Origin: Microbacterium sulfonylureivorans
GTDB lineage: Bacteria > Actinomycetota > Actinomycetes > Actinomycetales > Microbacteriaceae
Assembly (NCBI RefSeq): GCF_003999995.1
Contig: NZ_RJAD01000001.1
Location: forward strand, 1,798,001-1,862,000
Direction of reading: 5' to 3'
Length of the DNA stretch: 64,000 nucleotides
The notes under the pieces were generated by a model, which saw only the letters and a list, made by a program, of their open reading frames with translations, had not been told where the DNA came from and made no database searches. The position numbers were made by a program, and so were the translations under genes. Shown one piece after another: positions 32,469 to 41,377 of this stretch. Within the stretch, counting starts at the first letter, position 1; each line of letters opens with the position of its first letter.

Positions 32469-33899
32469 ATGGCAAGCCTCACTTCGACGACTCCCGGCAG
32501 GCGGATCCCGCTCCCCGCGGACACGCCCGTTCCGAGTGGCCGGCGGCGCTCCGGCGCGGCATGGCGTCTCGGCGCGACAGCGGTGATCTGGTCGACGAGC
32601 CTGATCGTGACGGCGCTGTGGGTGAGCGGTGGCGGGGTCACGGCCGTCGTCGGAGGAGGTGCCGACGCGCTCAACGCCGTGGGCCGGCTCGCCGGTCTGG
32701 TGTCGGCCAATCTCCTGCTGTACCAGGTGCTGCTCATGGCGAGGGTCCCGGTCTTCGAGCGCGGGTTCGGACGGGACAGCATCACGCGGATGCATCGGTT
32801 CGTCGGCTTCTGGTCGTTCTGGCTCCTCCTGGCGCACATCGTGCTCCAGGTGCTCGGCTACGCCACGACGGCGGCGGTCAACCCGTTCGTCCAGCTCTGG
32901 AGCTTCGTGTGGGAGTACCCGGGCATGCTGCTCGCCACAGCCGGGACCGGGCTGCTGACGATGGTCGTGGTCACGTCGATTCGCAGAGCGCGACGCCGGC
33001 TTCGCTACGAGTCGTGGCATCTGCTGCACCTGTACGCCTACGTCGGTGTGGGTCTCGCCGTCCCGCACATGCTCTGGACGGGGGCGGACTTCAGCGGCTC
33101 GCTGCTCGCCACGGCGTACTGGTGGTCGCTGTGGTCGGTGGCCGCGGCATCCGTTCTCGTGTTCCGCGTGCTGTTGCCGCTGTGGCGGTCGGCACGCCAC
33201 GGCGTCCGCGTGGTCTCCGTGCATCCCGAGGGCAGCCGGGGAGTCGCGGTGCACATGCGCGGACGCAGGCTCGATCGGCTCGGCGCCCGGCCGGGGCAGT
33301 TCCTGGTGTGGCGGTTCCTCGACGGCGCCGGCTGGAGCAGGGGCCACCCCTTCTCCCTGGCGGCTGCGCCCACGGCGGACGGGCTGACCATCGCCGCACG
33401 GATCGTCGGCGACGGCTCGAGCCGACTCACGACTCTTCGCCCGGGCACGCGGGTGCTCATCGAGGGACCGTACGGACATCTCACCGGCGAGGCACGGGAG
33501 GCGACGAAGCTGCTGATGATCGGAGCGGGCGCCGGCGTGGCCCCGCTCGTGGCGCTGCTCGAGTCCGAGCAGTACCCCCCGGGCGGAGCGACGCTCGTCA
33601 CGCGCGACCGCAGCGAAGCCGACGCCCTCCTCGCCGACTCGATCGCGCGGCTGGTCGCGAGCCGCGGCGTCCGTCACCTCACGCTCGACGGGCCGCGCTC
33701 GTCGTCCGGGTCGAGCTGGCTGCCGGCGTCCCACGCCGCGTGGCGCGGCGCCGATCTGCTGCGCTACGTCGCGCCCGATCTGGAGGAGTACGACGTCTTC
33801 CTGTGCGGGCCCGTGCCGTGGATGGATGCGGTCGGACACGATCTCCGCGCCGCCGGGCTTCGGCCGTCGCAGATCCATCGAGAAGCATTCACCGTCTAG
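32469..33899 (+). CDS. Ferric-reductase-like transmembrane flavoprotein
   Basis: A ~476-residue membrane oxidoreductase. The N-terminal half has six or so transmembrane helices with paired heme-ligand histidines (MHRFVGFWSFWLLLAH and WHLLHLYAYVGVGLAVPH). The C-terminal half is a ferredoxin-NADP reductase-like module: FAD loop GHPFSLAAAP, NAD(P)H motif IGAGAGVAPLVALLE, and terminal VFLCGPVPWMDAV. It should pass electrons from cytoplasmic NAD(P)H through FAD and heme b to an acceptor outside. ATG 32469 is preferred over the frame's first codon (32394) because it has GACTCT six bases upstream and a usual polar start. The two following genes, an FMN-binding protein and ApbE, make a flavin-based electron-transfer unit. 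Confidence 0.88.
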   Translation: MASLTSTTPGRRIPLPADTPVPSGRRRSGAAWRLGATAVIWSTSLIVTALWVSGGGVTAVVGGGADALNAVGRLAGLVSANLLLYQVLLMARVPVFERGFGRDSITRMHRFVGFWSFWLLLAHIVLQVLGYATTAAVNPFVQLWSFVWEYPGMLLATAGTGLLTMVVVTSIRRARRRLRYESWHLLHLYAYVGVGLAVPHMLWTGADFSGSLLATAYWWSLWSVAAASVLVFRVLLPLWRSARHGVRVVSVHPEGSRGVAVHMRGRRLDRLGARPGQFLVWRFLDGAGWSRGHPFSLAAAPTADGLTIAARIVGDGSSRLTTLRPGTRVLIEGPYGHLTGEAREATKLLMIGAGAGVAPLVALLESEQYPPGGATLVTRDRSEADALLADSIARLVASRGVRHLTLDGPRSSSGSSWLPASHAAWRGADLLRYVAPDLEEYDVFLCGPVPWMDAVGHDLRAAGLRPSQIHREAFTV

Positions 33900-33931
33900 C
33901 CCGGACCGGGCATCGACCATCAGGAGTCACC

Positions 33932-34399
33932 ATGAGGAAGATCTTCTTCGGCATCCTCGCCACCGTCAGCGGGCTCGTCCTGCTCTTCAGCTACCGGACC
34001 TCGCTGGGTGAGACCGTCGAGGCGCTGCCTGTCCAGGACGCCGCGGCGACCGGCGGATCCGCCGACGCGAGCAGCACCACGACGACGCAGAGCACGACCC
34101 AGGACAGCACCGCCGCCCTGGCGGACGGCACGTACCTCGGCGACTCCGTCAACACCCGATTCGGTCCCGTCGCGGTGCAGATCACAGTCGCCGACGGCGT
34201 GATCACCGAGGTGACGGTCCCGGAGTACCCCGACGGCAACTCCCGCGATCGGGAGATCAGCAGTCGAGCGATCCCGCAGCTGATCTCTGAGACGACGGCG
34301 GCGCAGAGCGCGGGCATCGACATGGTCTCGGGGGCCACGTACACGAGCGAGGGCTATGCACGGTCGCTCCAGAGTGCCATCGATCAGGCGTTCGGATGA
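33932..34399 (+). CDS. FMN-binding (flavinylated) exported protein
   Basis: A 155-residue protein. An N-terminal signal or anchor (residues ~3-25) is followed by a Thr/Ser-rich linker and an FMN-binding domain (DGTYLGDSVNTRFGPVAVQITVADGVITEV). The flavinylation motif DMVSGATYTS near residue 131 matches D-x-x-S-G-A-T; the Thr is the residue to which ApbE joins FMN in known members. CAGGAG five bases before the ATG is a good ribosome-binding site. The stop overlaps the apbE start (ATGA). It probably accepts electrons from the ferric-reductase-like protein at the outer face of the membrane. Confidence 0.9.
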   Translation: MRKIFFGILATVSGLVLLFSYRTSLGETVEALPVQDAAATGGSADASSTTTTQSTTQDSTAALADGTYLGDSVNTRFGPVAVQITVADGVITEVTVPEYPDGNSRDREISSRAIPQLISETTAAQSAGIDMVSGATYTSEGYARSLQSAIDQAFG

Positions 34400-35223
34400 G
34401 CACCGCCGCCCGGCCGCACCGGCACGTGCGAGTGGAGCACATCATGGGGACGGCCATGGCGATCCACGTCGTCGCACGCCCCGACCTCTCTCAGGCGGTG
34501 GATGCCGCCGCCCGGCGATGCTTCGCCGACCTGCGTCGCGTGGATCGCCTGTTCTCGACCTACCGACCCGAATCGGCGATCTCGCGCGTGCAGCGCGGCG
34601 AGGCCGCGATCGACGATCTCGATCCTCTGATCGGCGAGGTCGCCCGGTCGTGCTCGGACTGGGAGCGGGCCACGCACGGTCGGTTCTCGGCGAACTGGCG
34701 GGGTGTGTTCGATCCGACGGGCTACGTGAAGGGGTGGAGTGCGGAGCGCGCCGCACGCACCCACCTCGAGCCCCTCCTGGCCGTGCCGGGAGTCGTGGCG
34801 GCGGGCATCAGCGCCGGGGGTGATCTGCAGCTGCTCACCGCACCGGGCGAGGCCTGGCGCTGGCGCGTGGGGATCGCCGATCCGGCCCGACCCGGTTCGG
34901 TCACGGCGACGATCGAGATCGCGAACGGCGCGGTCGCGACGTCGGGCACGCGCGAGCGCGGCGCGCACATCCTCGATCCCCTCACGGGCCGGCCCGCCGA
35001 GGGCGTCGCCAGCGCGACCGTCGTCGCCGACTCGCTCGCCGTCGCCGACGTTCGGGCGACGGCCGCGGTCGTCGCCGGATTCGACGACCTCGGCTGGATC
35101 GCCGCCGCGGACACGCGCACCGGGTTGATCGTCGCCGCGGACGGCCGTGTGCGGCGGTGGCTGGGATCCACCGAGATCGCCGTCGAGGCGGCATCCCCCC
35201 TGGCGCTCGTGGCCTCGGTCTAG
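34396..35223 (+). CDS. apbE: ApbE-type FAD:protein FMN transferase
   Basis: A 275-residue protein of the ApbE family, which transfers FMN from FAD to a Thr in the D-x-x-S-G-A-T motif of partner proteins. Visible family signatures are HIMGTAMAIHV, FSTYRPESAISRV, PTGYVKGWSAERA, GGDLQLL, and the Mg/substrate region AVATSGTRERGAHILDPLTGRPA. No signal peptide is evident, so it probably works in the cytoplasm or is exported without a classic signal. ATGA overlap links it to its likely substrate. The stop overlaps by three bases the stop of the convergent histidine kinase gene. Confidence 0.88.
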   Translation: MSTAARPHRHVRVEHIMGTAMAIHVVARPDLSQAVDAAARRCFADLRRVDRLFSTYRPESAISRVQRGEAAIDDLDPLIGEVARSCSDWERATHGRFSANWRGVFDPTGYVKGWSAERAARTHLEPLLAVPGVVAAGISAGGDLQLLTAPGEAWRWRVGIADPARPGSVTATIEIANGAVATSGTRERGAHILDPLTGRPAEGVASATVVADSLAVADVRATAAVVAGFDDLGWIAAADTRTGLIVAADGRVRRWLGSTEIAVEAASPLALVASV

Positions 35224-36194
35224 GACTGGGGCAGCCGGGCGAGGAACGTGGTGCCGGACGGCGACGTCGCCTCGACGATGACCGTGCCGCCGTAGCGGGT
35301 CGCCATCTCCCGGACGAGCGCCAGACCCAGCCCGAACCCGCGTCGACGGCCGGTCTCATCGCCGCGCGCGAAGCGCTCGAAGACGCGGTCCCGGTCCGGA
35401 GGGGCGATGCCGTCGCCGTCGTCGCGCACCCTCAGCTCCACGAATCGAGCGGATGCCCCCACGGCGACGTGCACGGCGGCACCGTCTGGGGAGTGCTGGA
35501 TCGCATTGTCGACCAGTGCGACGATGAGCCGGGTCAGAGTCACGGCGGGCACGCGGGCCAGTGGCGCGGTGGCGGCTTCGAGCACGATGGTGACGTTCTG
35601 CGCGCGCGCGAGCGGTTCGAGCGAGTCCGCGGCGGCACGCGCACAGGCGACGACGTCGGTCGGCGCGGGCGGAGCGATCGCCTCGGCCTCCGCCGAGAGC
35701 AGGAGGTCGGTCAGGACGTCGTCCATGACGGCGGCGTTCCGGCGCAGGTCCCGGATCGTGTCGTCGATCGGGTCGCCGTGCTCATGCCGTCGCTGGAGCA
35801 GCTGGATGCGGGCGGACAGGGCGGTGAGGGGAGTGCGCAGCTCGTGGCTGGCATCCGAGACGAAGTTGCGCTGCGCGCGCAGCGCCAGGGCGAGAGGGCG
35901 CACGGACGTCCGTGCCGCGTACCACGCGACCAGGCTCAGCAGGGCGACGCCGATGATGCCGAGCACGACGATCCACGGCACGATGCGGTCGACGTCGACC
36001 ACGATGTGATCGTTGTCGCGCTCTCCCCATGGCCCGTCGTCGTCGCCTCCGCGCTCAGGTCGTGAGGTGGCCGACATGATGATCAGGAGGATGCCGACAC
36101 CTGCTGCGATCACGACGGCTGACGCTGCTCCCACCCAGAGCCCGACTCGCCGCGCGGAGCGTCGGACCCGCTCCTGGTCCGCCGCGTCGCTCAT
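35220..36194 (-). CDS. Sensor histidine kinase
   Basis: A 324-residue two-component kinase. Two transmembrane helices (~18-42 and ~72-93) flank a short acidic periplasm-side loop (~45-68, many D and E). There is no clear HAMP domain. The H-box FVSDASHELRTPLTAL carries the phosphorylated His; N-box VDNAIQHSP, G-boxes DDGDGIAP and GFGLGLALVREMA follow. A short acidic sensor loop could detect cations or envelope charge. The start overlaps the response-regulator stop (ATGA), so the pair is one operon. Confidence 0.9.
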   Translation of the reverse strand: MSDAADQERVRRSARRVGLWVGAASAVVIAAGVGILLIIMSATSRPERGGDDDGPWGERDNDHIVVDVDRIVPWIVVLGIIGVALLSLVAWYAARTSVRPLALALRAQRNFVSDASHELRTPLTALSARIQLLQRRHEHGDPIDDTIRDLRRNAAVMDDVLTDLLLSAEAEAIAPPAPTDVVACARAAADSLEPLARAQNVTIVLEAATAPLARVPAVTLTRLIVALVDNAIQHSPDGAAVHVAVGASARFVELRVRDDGDGIAPPDRDRVFERFARGDETGRRRGFGLGLALVREMATRYGGTVIVEATSPSGTTFLARLPQS

Positions 36195-36871
36195 GTCGGC
36201 TCTCCGATCCGGTAGCCGCGACCGCGGACGGTCTCGATGATCTCGGGCGTCGACTTGCGCCGGATGTAGTGCACATAGGTGTCGACCGACCCCGGCGCAT
36301 CGCCTGTCGCGAAGACCGCACCGAGGATCTCCTCGCGAGAGAACACGTGGTCCGGGCTCTCGCTCAGCAGCCCCAGCAGGGCCGTCTCGGTGGCCGTCAG
36401 CGGAGTCCTCGCTCCTGTCGGCGAGAACAGCACTCCGCCGCCCGGGCTGAACAGCCAGTCGCCGAGGTGCCGGCGTACCCCCTCGGCGCGGTAGCCGCGC
36501 AGCAGCGCCCGCAGCCGGGCCAGCAGCTCGTCGAAGTCGAAGGGCTTCACGAGGTAGTCGTTGGCTCCGGCATCCAGTCCCTCCACCTTGTCGTGGATCG
36601 TCCCCAGCGCGGTGAGCAGGAGCACAGGCGTGGTGATGCGGGCGGTCCGGACGGCCGCGACCAGCTCGGCGCCGTCCATTCCGGGGAGCCGGCGGTCGAC
36701 GAGCATCAGGTCGTAGCGATGGTTCAGTGCACGCGAGAGCCCGTCTCGCGCGTCCGCCACATGGTCCACCGCGTAGGTCTCCGAGAGGACGTCGATCGTC
36801 ATCTCGGCGATCTCGGCGTCGTCCTCCACGTACAGGAGTGACGGCCGTGCCGCATTCGGGAGATCACGCAC
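36191..36871 (-). CDS. OmpR-family response regulator
   Basis: A 226-residue response regulator. The receiver has YVEDDAEIAEM (acidic pocket), LMLVDRRLPGMDG (phospho-Asp) and VKPFDFDEL (Lys). The C-terminal winged helix is of OmpR/PhoB type (PLTATETALLGLLSESPDHVFSREEILGAVF, VDTYVHYIRRK, VRGRGYRIG). It starts with GTG and has GGAAAGGAT upstream. It pairs with the kinase encoded directly after it. Its targets may include the nearby flavin-transfer genes, which is only a proximity argument. Confidence 0.9.
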   Translation of the reverse strand: MRDLPNAARPSLLYVEDDAEIAEMTIDVLSETYAVDHVADARDGLSRALNHRYDLMLVDRRLPGMDGAELVAAVRTARITTPVLLLTALGTIHDKVEGLDAGANDYLVKPFDFDELLARLRALLRGYRAEGVRRHLGDWLFSPGGGVLFSPTGARTPLTATETALLGLLSESPDHVFSREEILGAVFATGDAPGSVDTYVHYIRRKSTPEIIETVRGRGYRIGEPT

Positions 36872-36957
36872 GTCGATCCTTTCCGAGCCGAGCAGATCTC
36901 AGTCCTTCCAAGAGAACACCAAGGAACGGCCGAGCGGGTCCGACGTGCCGGGTGCCG

Positions 36958-37869
36958 CTAGGCCCGTTTGACCCGCGGAGGCGCGCTCGCGTCGAGGATC
37001 GCACGCAGGCGTGCGGCCTCCTCGGCAGGCATCCCGTACCCGTGCTCGGGCTGCGGGTACTCGTGCGTGCGGACCTCGTGCGCATAGGCGGACACCGCCG
37101 CCACCATCTCGCCGCGCAGATCGGCGTAGCGCTTGACGAAGCGCGCCGCATGCCCGTCGTAGATGCCGAGCAGGTCGTGGAAGACCAGGACCTGGCCGTC
37201 GGTGCTCGGTCCCGCTCCGATGCCGATCACGGGCACCGTGAGTCGCGGCATGATCGCATCGGTGACGGCCGTCGGGATCGCCTCGAACACGATGGCGAAG
37301 CATCCGGCGTCCTGCAGCGCGACCGCGCTCTCGCACAGCGCGACGGCCTCCTCCGCGGTGCGGCCCTGCGCGCGATAGCCGCCGATCGTCGCCGCGGTCT
37401 GCGGCGTCAGCCCGACGTGGCCCATCACCGGGATGCCCGCCGCGACGATCGCGCGGGCGCGGTCGACCGACGAGCCGCCGCGCTCGATCTTGACGGCGTC
37501 GGCTCCGGTCGTCTTGATGAACCGCTGCGCCGTCGCGATCGCCTGCTCGTCCGACCCCTCGTACGAGCCGAAGGGGAGATCGGCGACCAGCAGCGGCGTG
37601 GAGAGCCCGCGGCTGACCGCCGCGGTCAGCATCAGCATCTCCTCGACGGTCACGGGCACGGTGCTCTCGTGCCCGAGCACGGTCATCGCGGCCGAGTCGC
37701 CGACGAGCACCATGTCGACCCCGGCGGCCTCGGCGATCTGCGCGCTCGGGAAGTCGTACGCGGTGACCATGGCGATGGGCTCGCCGCGCTCCTTCATCGC
37801 GGCCAGGCCGGCGAAGGTCATGCGCGGCCGGGCGGGCGTCGCCTGGGGGGACTTGGATCCTGCGCTCAT
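36958..37869 (-). CDS. panB: 3-methyl-2-oxobutanoate hydroxymethyltransferase
   Basis: A 303-residue enzyme of the first pantothenate step, moving a hydroxymethyl group from 5,10-methylene-THF to ketoisovalerate. Family motifs: MVTAYDFPSAQIAEAAGVDMVLVGDSAAMTVLGHESTVPVTVEEM, ADLPFGSYE, VKIERGG, GIPVMGHVGLTPQ, FEAIP, GIGAGPSTDGQVLVFHDLLG. The N-terminus has a ~15-residue polar extension. The start overlaps the panC stop by four bases, so panB follows panC in one operon headed by the DUF2520 gene. Confidence 0.95.
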   Translation of the reverse strand: MSAGSKSPQATPARPRMTFAGLAAMKERGEPIAMVTAYDFPSAQIAEAAGVDMVLVGDSAAMTVLGHESTVPVTVEEMLMLTAAVSRGLSTPLLVADLPFGSYEGSDEQAIATAQRFIKTTGADAVKIERGGSSVDRARAIVAAGIPVMGHVGLTPQTAATIGGYRAQGRTAEEAVALCESAVALQDAGCFAIVFEAIPTAVTDAIMPRLTVPVIGIGAGPSTDGQVLVFHDLLGIYDGHAARFVKRYADLRGEMVAAVSAYAHEVRTHEYPQPEHGYGMPAEEAARLRAILDASAPPRVKRA

Positions 37870-38717
37870 GGGGTGGCCTCCAGGATTCGGTTGTCGATGA
37901 GGCGCGCGGCTCCGACGCGTGCCGCGACGGCCAGCAGGGCCTCGCCGTCGACGCGGTCGAGCTCGCGCAGGTCGTCGGGAGATCGCAGCTCGAGGTACTC
38001 GGGATCGATGTCGGCGGCGACCAGCACGGTGCGGGCGGCGTCGATCACGGCGCCGGCGCTCCGCTCGCCGGCCGCGACCGCCGCCTCGGCCGCGTCGAGC
38101 GCCCGGTTCAGCGCCGTCGCGCGCTCGCGCGCCTCGGGGTCGAGGTAGACGTTGCGCGAGCTCATCGCCAGGCCGTCGGGCTCGCGCACGATCGGGCATG
38201 CGATGATGCGGACCGGGACGTCGAGGTCGCGGACGAGCCGTCGGATCACCAGCACCTGCTGCGCGTCCTTCTGGCCGAAGTACGCCGCGTCGGGAGCGAC
38301 CATGTGGAAGAGCTTGGTGACCACGGTCGCGACGCCGTCGAAGTGCTCGGCGCCGCGATGGGCGCCGTCGAGCACCTCGGTGATGCCCGAGATGTGGATG
38401 CTCGTCGAGAAGCCGTGCGGATAGACCTCGGCGACGGGCGGAGCGAAGAGGATGTCGGCCCCCGCCCCTTCCGCCAGCTCGGCGTCGCGCGCCTCGTCGC
38501 GCGGATACGCGGCGAGGTCCTCGTTCGGGCCGAACTGGGTCGGATTGACGAAGAGCGACATCACGACCAGGTCGTTCTCGGCCCGGGCCGCGCGGATGAG
38601 CGACAGGTGCCCGTCATGGAGCGCTCCCATCGTCGGCACCAGCCCGACGATCCCGCCGCCGGACCGGGCGCCCGTGACGGCGGCGCGGACCTCGGAGACG
38701 GTGCGGACGATTCTCAT
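37866..38717 (-). CDS. panC: Pantothenate synthetase (pantoate-beta-alanine ligase)
   Basis: A 283-residue ATP-dependent ligase joining pantoate and beta-alanine. Motifs: LVPTMGALHDGHLSLIRAAR (HxGH-like nucleotide site), SLFVNPTQFGPNEDLAAYPR, FDGVATVVTKLFHMVAPDAAYFGQKDAQQ, and REPDGLAMSSRNVYL (KMSK-equivalent loop). The length is usual for the family. It overlaps by four bases both the DUF2520 gene upstream and panB downstream, showing tight coupling of the pathway. Confidence 0.95.
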   Translation of the reverse strand: MRIVRTVSEVRAAVTGARSGGGIVGLVPTMGALHDGHLSLIRAARAENDLVVMSLFVNPTQFGPNEDLAAYPRDEARDAELAEGAGADILFAPPVAEVYPHGFSTSIHISGITEVLDGAHRGAEHFDGVATVVTKLFHMVAPDAAYFGQKDAQQVLVIRRLVRDLDVPVRIIACPIVREPDGLAMSSRNVYLDPEARERATALNRALDAAEAAVAAGERSAGAVIDAARTVLVAADIDPEYLELRSPDDLRELDRVDGEALLAVAARVGAARLIDNRILEATP

Positions 38718-39472
38718 GCGGGGGACTCCTCCGTCCGGGCCAGGATCCGGGTGCGTGCGGCGAGCTCGTCGAACAGGGCGAGCAGTTCCGGCGCGGTCGT
38801 CGAGACGGCGGCGCGCTGACTCCGGACCGTCTCCTCGTCGCCGCGCGCGATGGGACCGGTGAGCGCCGCACGGGGTCCGTGCTCCGCCCAATTCTCGACC
38901 GTGCCGCGGACGAGCGGAACCAGGTGCCCGCGGAACTCGGCGGCGGGGAGACCGGATGCCTCGGCCATCGCCTCTGCGGCGTCCTCGAGCGTCACCAGGA
39001 AGTTCGACGCGATGGATGCCGCGGCGTGATACCCCGCCCGCTGATCGTCGCGCACCTCGAACGGGCGGCCGCCGACCGCGAGGGCGAGCTCCTCCGCGAG
39101 GCCGAGGGCGTCGGGCGAGGTGCCTGCGATCGCGCAGCCGATGCCCTCGAACGCGGCGGATCCCTCGTCGCCGACGAACGCGCGCAGTGGGTGCAGGCCG
39201 AAGTCGGCGTCCGTTCCGGCGAGCGGGGTGGCGCCCGACGTGTGGCCGACGAATCGGCCCCGGTCGCGCACGGCGGCCGAGACGGCCGCGATCTCGCGGT
39301 CGGGGACGCACAGCAGGACGACGTCGGCGCGCTCGACGGCGTCGCCGCGCCCCGACGGGCCGTGCACGATGTAGCCCGCGGCGCGGAGCGCGGCGGAGGC
39401 GGCGCGTCCGACGCGACCGGGCCCGACGACGCTGACGCTCGCCACGGTGCGACTCTGGTTCGGGGTGCTCAT
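38714..39472 (-). CDS. Rossmann-fold DUF2520 protein linked to pantothenate synthesis
   Basis: A 252-residue NAD(P)-binding protein. SVVGPGRVGRAASAALRAAGY is the nucleotide motif, followed by VLLCVPDREIAAV, FVGHTSGATPLAG and a C-terminal helical DUF2520 domain (AGYHAAASIASNFLVTLEDAAEAMA, FRGHLVPLVRGTVENW, TGPIARGDEETV). The fold resembles ketopantoate reductase, and this family often precedes panC in actinobacteria. It may act as the ketopantoate-reducing step, but that is not proven. Start at 39472 (MSTPNQ) avoids an unlikely upstream extension. Confidence 0.82.
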   Translation of the reverse strand: MSTPNQSRTVASVSVVGPGRVGRAASAALRAAGYIVHGPSGRGDAVERADVVLLCVPDREIAAVSAAVRDRGRFVGHTSGATPLAGTDADFGLHPLRAFVGDEGSAAFEGIGCAIAGTSPDALGLAEELALAVGGRPFEVRDDQRAGYHAAASIASNFLVTLEDAAEAMAEASGLPAAEFRGHLVPLVRGTVENWAEHGPRAALTGPIARGDEETVRSQRAAVSTTAPELLALFDELAARTRILARTEESPA

Positions 39473-39657
39473 GATCGTGATCCGCAGACGAACGGCGGAC
39501 CACACGAGTATCGCATTGCCGCACAGGGTCCAAGAAGCCGGGCCCGGCACCGGGCGAGTTCACTCCCCACGGGTGATGCCTTCACCGCCGACGGTCGCCA
39601 ACGTGGGAGCATCCTGACGGCACGTGTGGGCACGCCGGCGGCGAGAGGACGGACGCC

Positions 39658-40230
39658 ATGACCGAACCGCGGATCGAACCGCCGATCGAGCGGCTGTCGC
39701 GCGCGCAGCGTCGACGGGTGATCGTCATCGGGCTGCTGCGTGCACTGGTCGCCGCGGTCGTGCTCGTCACCCTGTACTTCGTCATCCCCCTGCAGTGGAT
39801 CGACGCGCTGCCGGTCGGGCTCGCGCTCATCGTCGCCGCGCTGGTGCTGGCGGGGGTCACGGTGTGGCAGGTGCTGGCGATCATCCGGTCGGCCGATCCG
39901 GGCATCCGAGCGATCGAAGCGCTCGCCGTGATCGCGCCGGTGTACCTGCTCCTGTTCGCGGGGGCGTACTTCCTCATGGAGCGCAACGCGCCCGGCACCT
40001 TCTCGTCGGCGCTCACGCGCATGGACGCGCTCTACTTCACCGTCACGATCTTCTCCACCGTCGGGTTCGGAGACATCAGCGCGGTCAATCAGTCCGCACG
40101 AGTCCTGGTCACGGTCCAGATGATCCTGAACCTGATCGTGCTCGGCGCCGGCGTGCGGCTGCTCACGATCGCGGTGAAGCACGGCCGCGAGCCGAAGCCG
40201 GCAGCCGTGCCTCCCGCGAAGGACTCCTGA
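39658..40230 (+). CDS. Two-pore-helix potassium channel-like protein
   Basis: A 190-residue membrane protein. Hydrophobic segments lie near 21-45, 52-75, 85-105 and 145-168; a pore loop with selectivity filter TIFSTVGFGDIS (near 128) precedes the last helix. TVGFGD is a normal K+ filter variant. The C-terminus is short and lacks an RCK domain. GAGAGGAC upstream supports the ATG. The stop is three bases before the stop of the convergent YidC-like gene. A second channel with TVGYGD is at 41439. Confidence 0.85.
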   Translation: MTEPRIEPPIERLSRAQRRRVIVIGLLRALVAAVVLVTLYFVIPLQWIDALPVGLALIVAALVLAGVTVWQVLAIIRSADPGIRAIEALAVIAPVYLLLFAGAYFLMERNAPGTFSSALTRMDALYFTVTIFSTVGFGDISAVNQSARVLVTVQMILNLIVLGAGVRLLTIAVKHGREPKPAAVPPAKDS

Positions 40231-40233
40231 TCG

Positions 40234-40986
40234 TCACGGTGTCGCGAGGGGGTAGCGCCGACGGAGGATCATCCGCTGCACCAGCGTCCACACCACCGTC
40301 GTCGCGAGGTAGAGGGCGGCGGCAAGCGGGACGAACAGCGCGACCACGGCGGTCGAGAACTGGAGCGCCCCCATCGTTCGCAGCATTCCCGGACCGGCGA
40401 GGGGCGAAGCATCCGCGTCGACAGCTGCCGGCGGGCGGAACGCGCGTCGCGTGATCTCGGCGGCGATCACGATGACGGCGATCAGGCAGCCGAACACGGC
40501 GAACGTCGCCGCCGTCGCCGTGCCGGATGCGATCGCCCCGACGAGGCTCGTGCCCAGTGGCACTCCGATGAGCTGTTCGGCGAGCAGCCCGTTGGCGTGC
40601 CCCGCGATCGTCGGGTACGCGAAGAGCGCGTAGACGACGGCGATCACCGGCGCCTGCGCGAGGAGAGGCAGGCAGCCGGCGAACGGCGAAGTCCTCTCGT
40701 CGGAGTAGAGCTTCATCGTCTCGCGCTGGAGCCGTTCGCGGTCGCGGCCGTGCCGCTTCTGCAGCGCCCGCAGCTTCGGGGCCAGGCGGCTGCGCGTCTG
40801 CTCGGCCTTGGCCTGCGAGACGCCCGCGGGCACGAGCACCGCGCGCACCAGCAGAGTGACGAGGAGGACGGATGCCGCGGCCGCCGCTCCTCCCGTGAGG
40901 GGTTCGAGGAGGGCGGCGAGCTGCATCAGCCCGGTGTAGGCCGCGTCGAGGATCGCGGCGATGGGCGGGAAGGAGTAGATGTCCAT
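40234..40986 (-). CDS. yidC: Accessory YidC/Oxa1-type membrane insertase
   Basis: A 250-residue membrane protein. The core Oxa1/YidC topology is present: a first helix near residues 35-58 with the conserved Arg in LLVRAVLVPAGVSQAKAEQ, the cytoplasmic helical hairpin (RLAPKLRALQKRHGRDRERLQRETMKLYSDE), SPFAGCLPLLAQAPVIAVVYALF and later helices. It is short and has neither a large periplasmic domain nor the long basic tail of a main housekeeping YidC, so it may be a second copy with special clients. Start 40986 (MDIYSF) follows family pattern. The small membrane protein at 41083 is upstream on the same strand. Confidence 0.85.
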   Translation of the reverse strand: MDIYSFPPIAAILDAAYTGLMQLAALLEPLTGGAAAAASVLLVTLLVRAVLVPAGVSQAKAEQTRSRLAPKLRALQKRHGRDRERLQRETMKLYSDERTSPFAGCLPLLAQAPVIAVVYALFAYPTIAGHANGLLAEQLIGVPLGTSLVGAIASGTATAATFAVFGCLIAVIVIAAEITRRAFRPPAAVDADASPLAGPGMLRTMGALQFSTAVVALFVPLAAALYLATTVVWTLVQRMILRRRYPLATP

Positions 40987-41082
40987 GGGGTCCGTTCGTT
41001 CGGTGTCTGGTGGGCGCATGCGGCCACGAAGACACCGGCGGACGCCGAGGACACCCCGAACGTCGGGGAGGGCGGAACCGGG

Positions 41083-41364
41083 TCAGGCGGCCGAAGCCGC
41101 GAGACCGGGAGCTCGCGGACGCGAGTGGCCCGGAGCGTCCGGGTGGCTCTGCGCCGGCTGCACGGAGACGCCGATCGCCCGCTGCGGGTGCGGCGACGAG
41201 CCGACCGCGGACGCGGGGAGGTCGACGCTCGCCAGTGCAAGGGCGGCCACGGCGACGGCGGCGACGGCCGCAGCGGCGAACGCGATCGCGCTCGGCTCGC
41301 GGACGGCGGCGGCCCCGAGGATCTCGAGGAGCAGGCGCAGGACGACGCCGATCGACTCGGTCAT
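41083..41364 (-). CDS. Small membrane protein (DUF6412-like)
   Basis: A 93-residue protein. MTESIGVVLRLLLEILGAAAV is amphipathic or membrane-embedded, and a second hydrophobic Ala-rich segment follows (~30-50). The C-terminal ~35 residues are Pro/Ser/His-rich. GGGGGAGGTG just before the ATG is a strong ribosome-binding site. It resembles the small DUF6412 proteins that sit next to accessory YidC genes in Microbacteriaceae; the resemblance is from memory and moderate. A 22-bp near-palindrome immediately upstream is a probable operator for it and yidC. Confidence 0.65.
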   Translation of the reverse strand: MTESIGVVLRLLLEILGAAAVREPSAIAFAAAAVAAVAVAALALASVDLPASAVGSSPHPQRAIGVSVQPAQSHPDAPGHSRPRAPGLAASAA

Positions 41365-41377
41365 GCGCACCTCCCCC

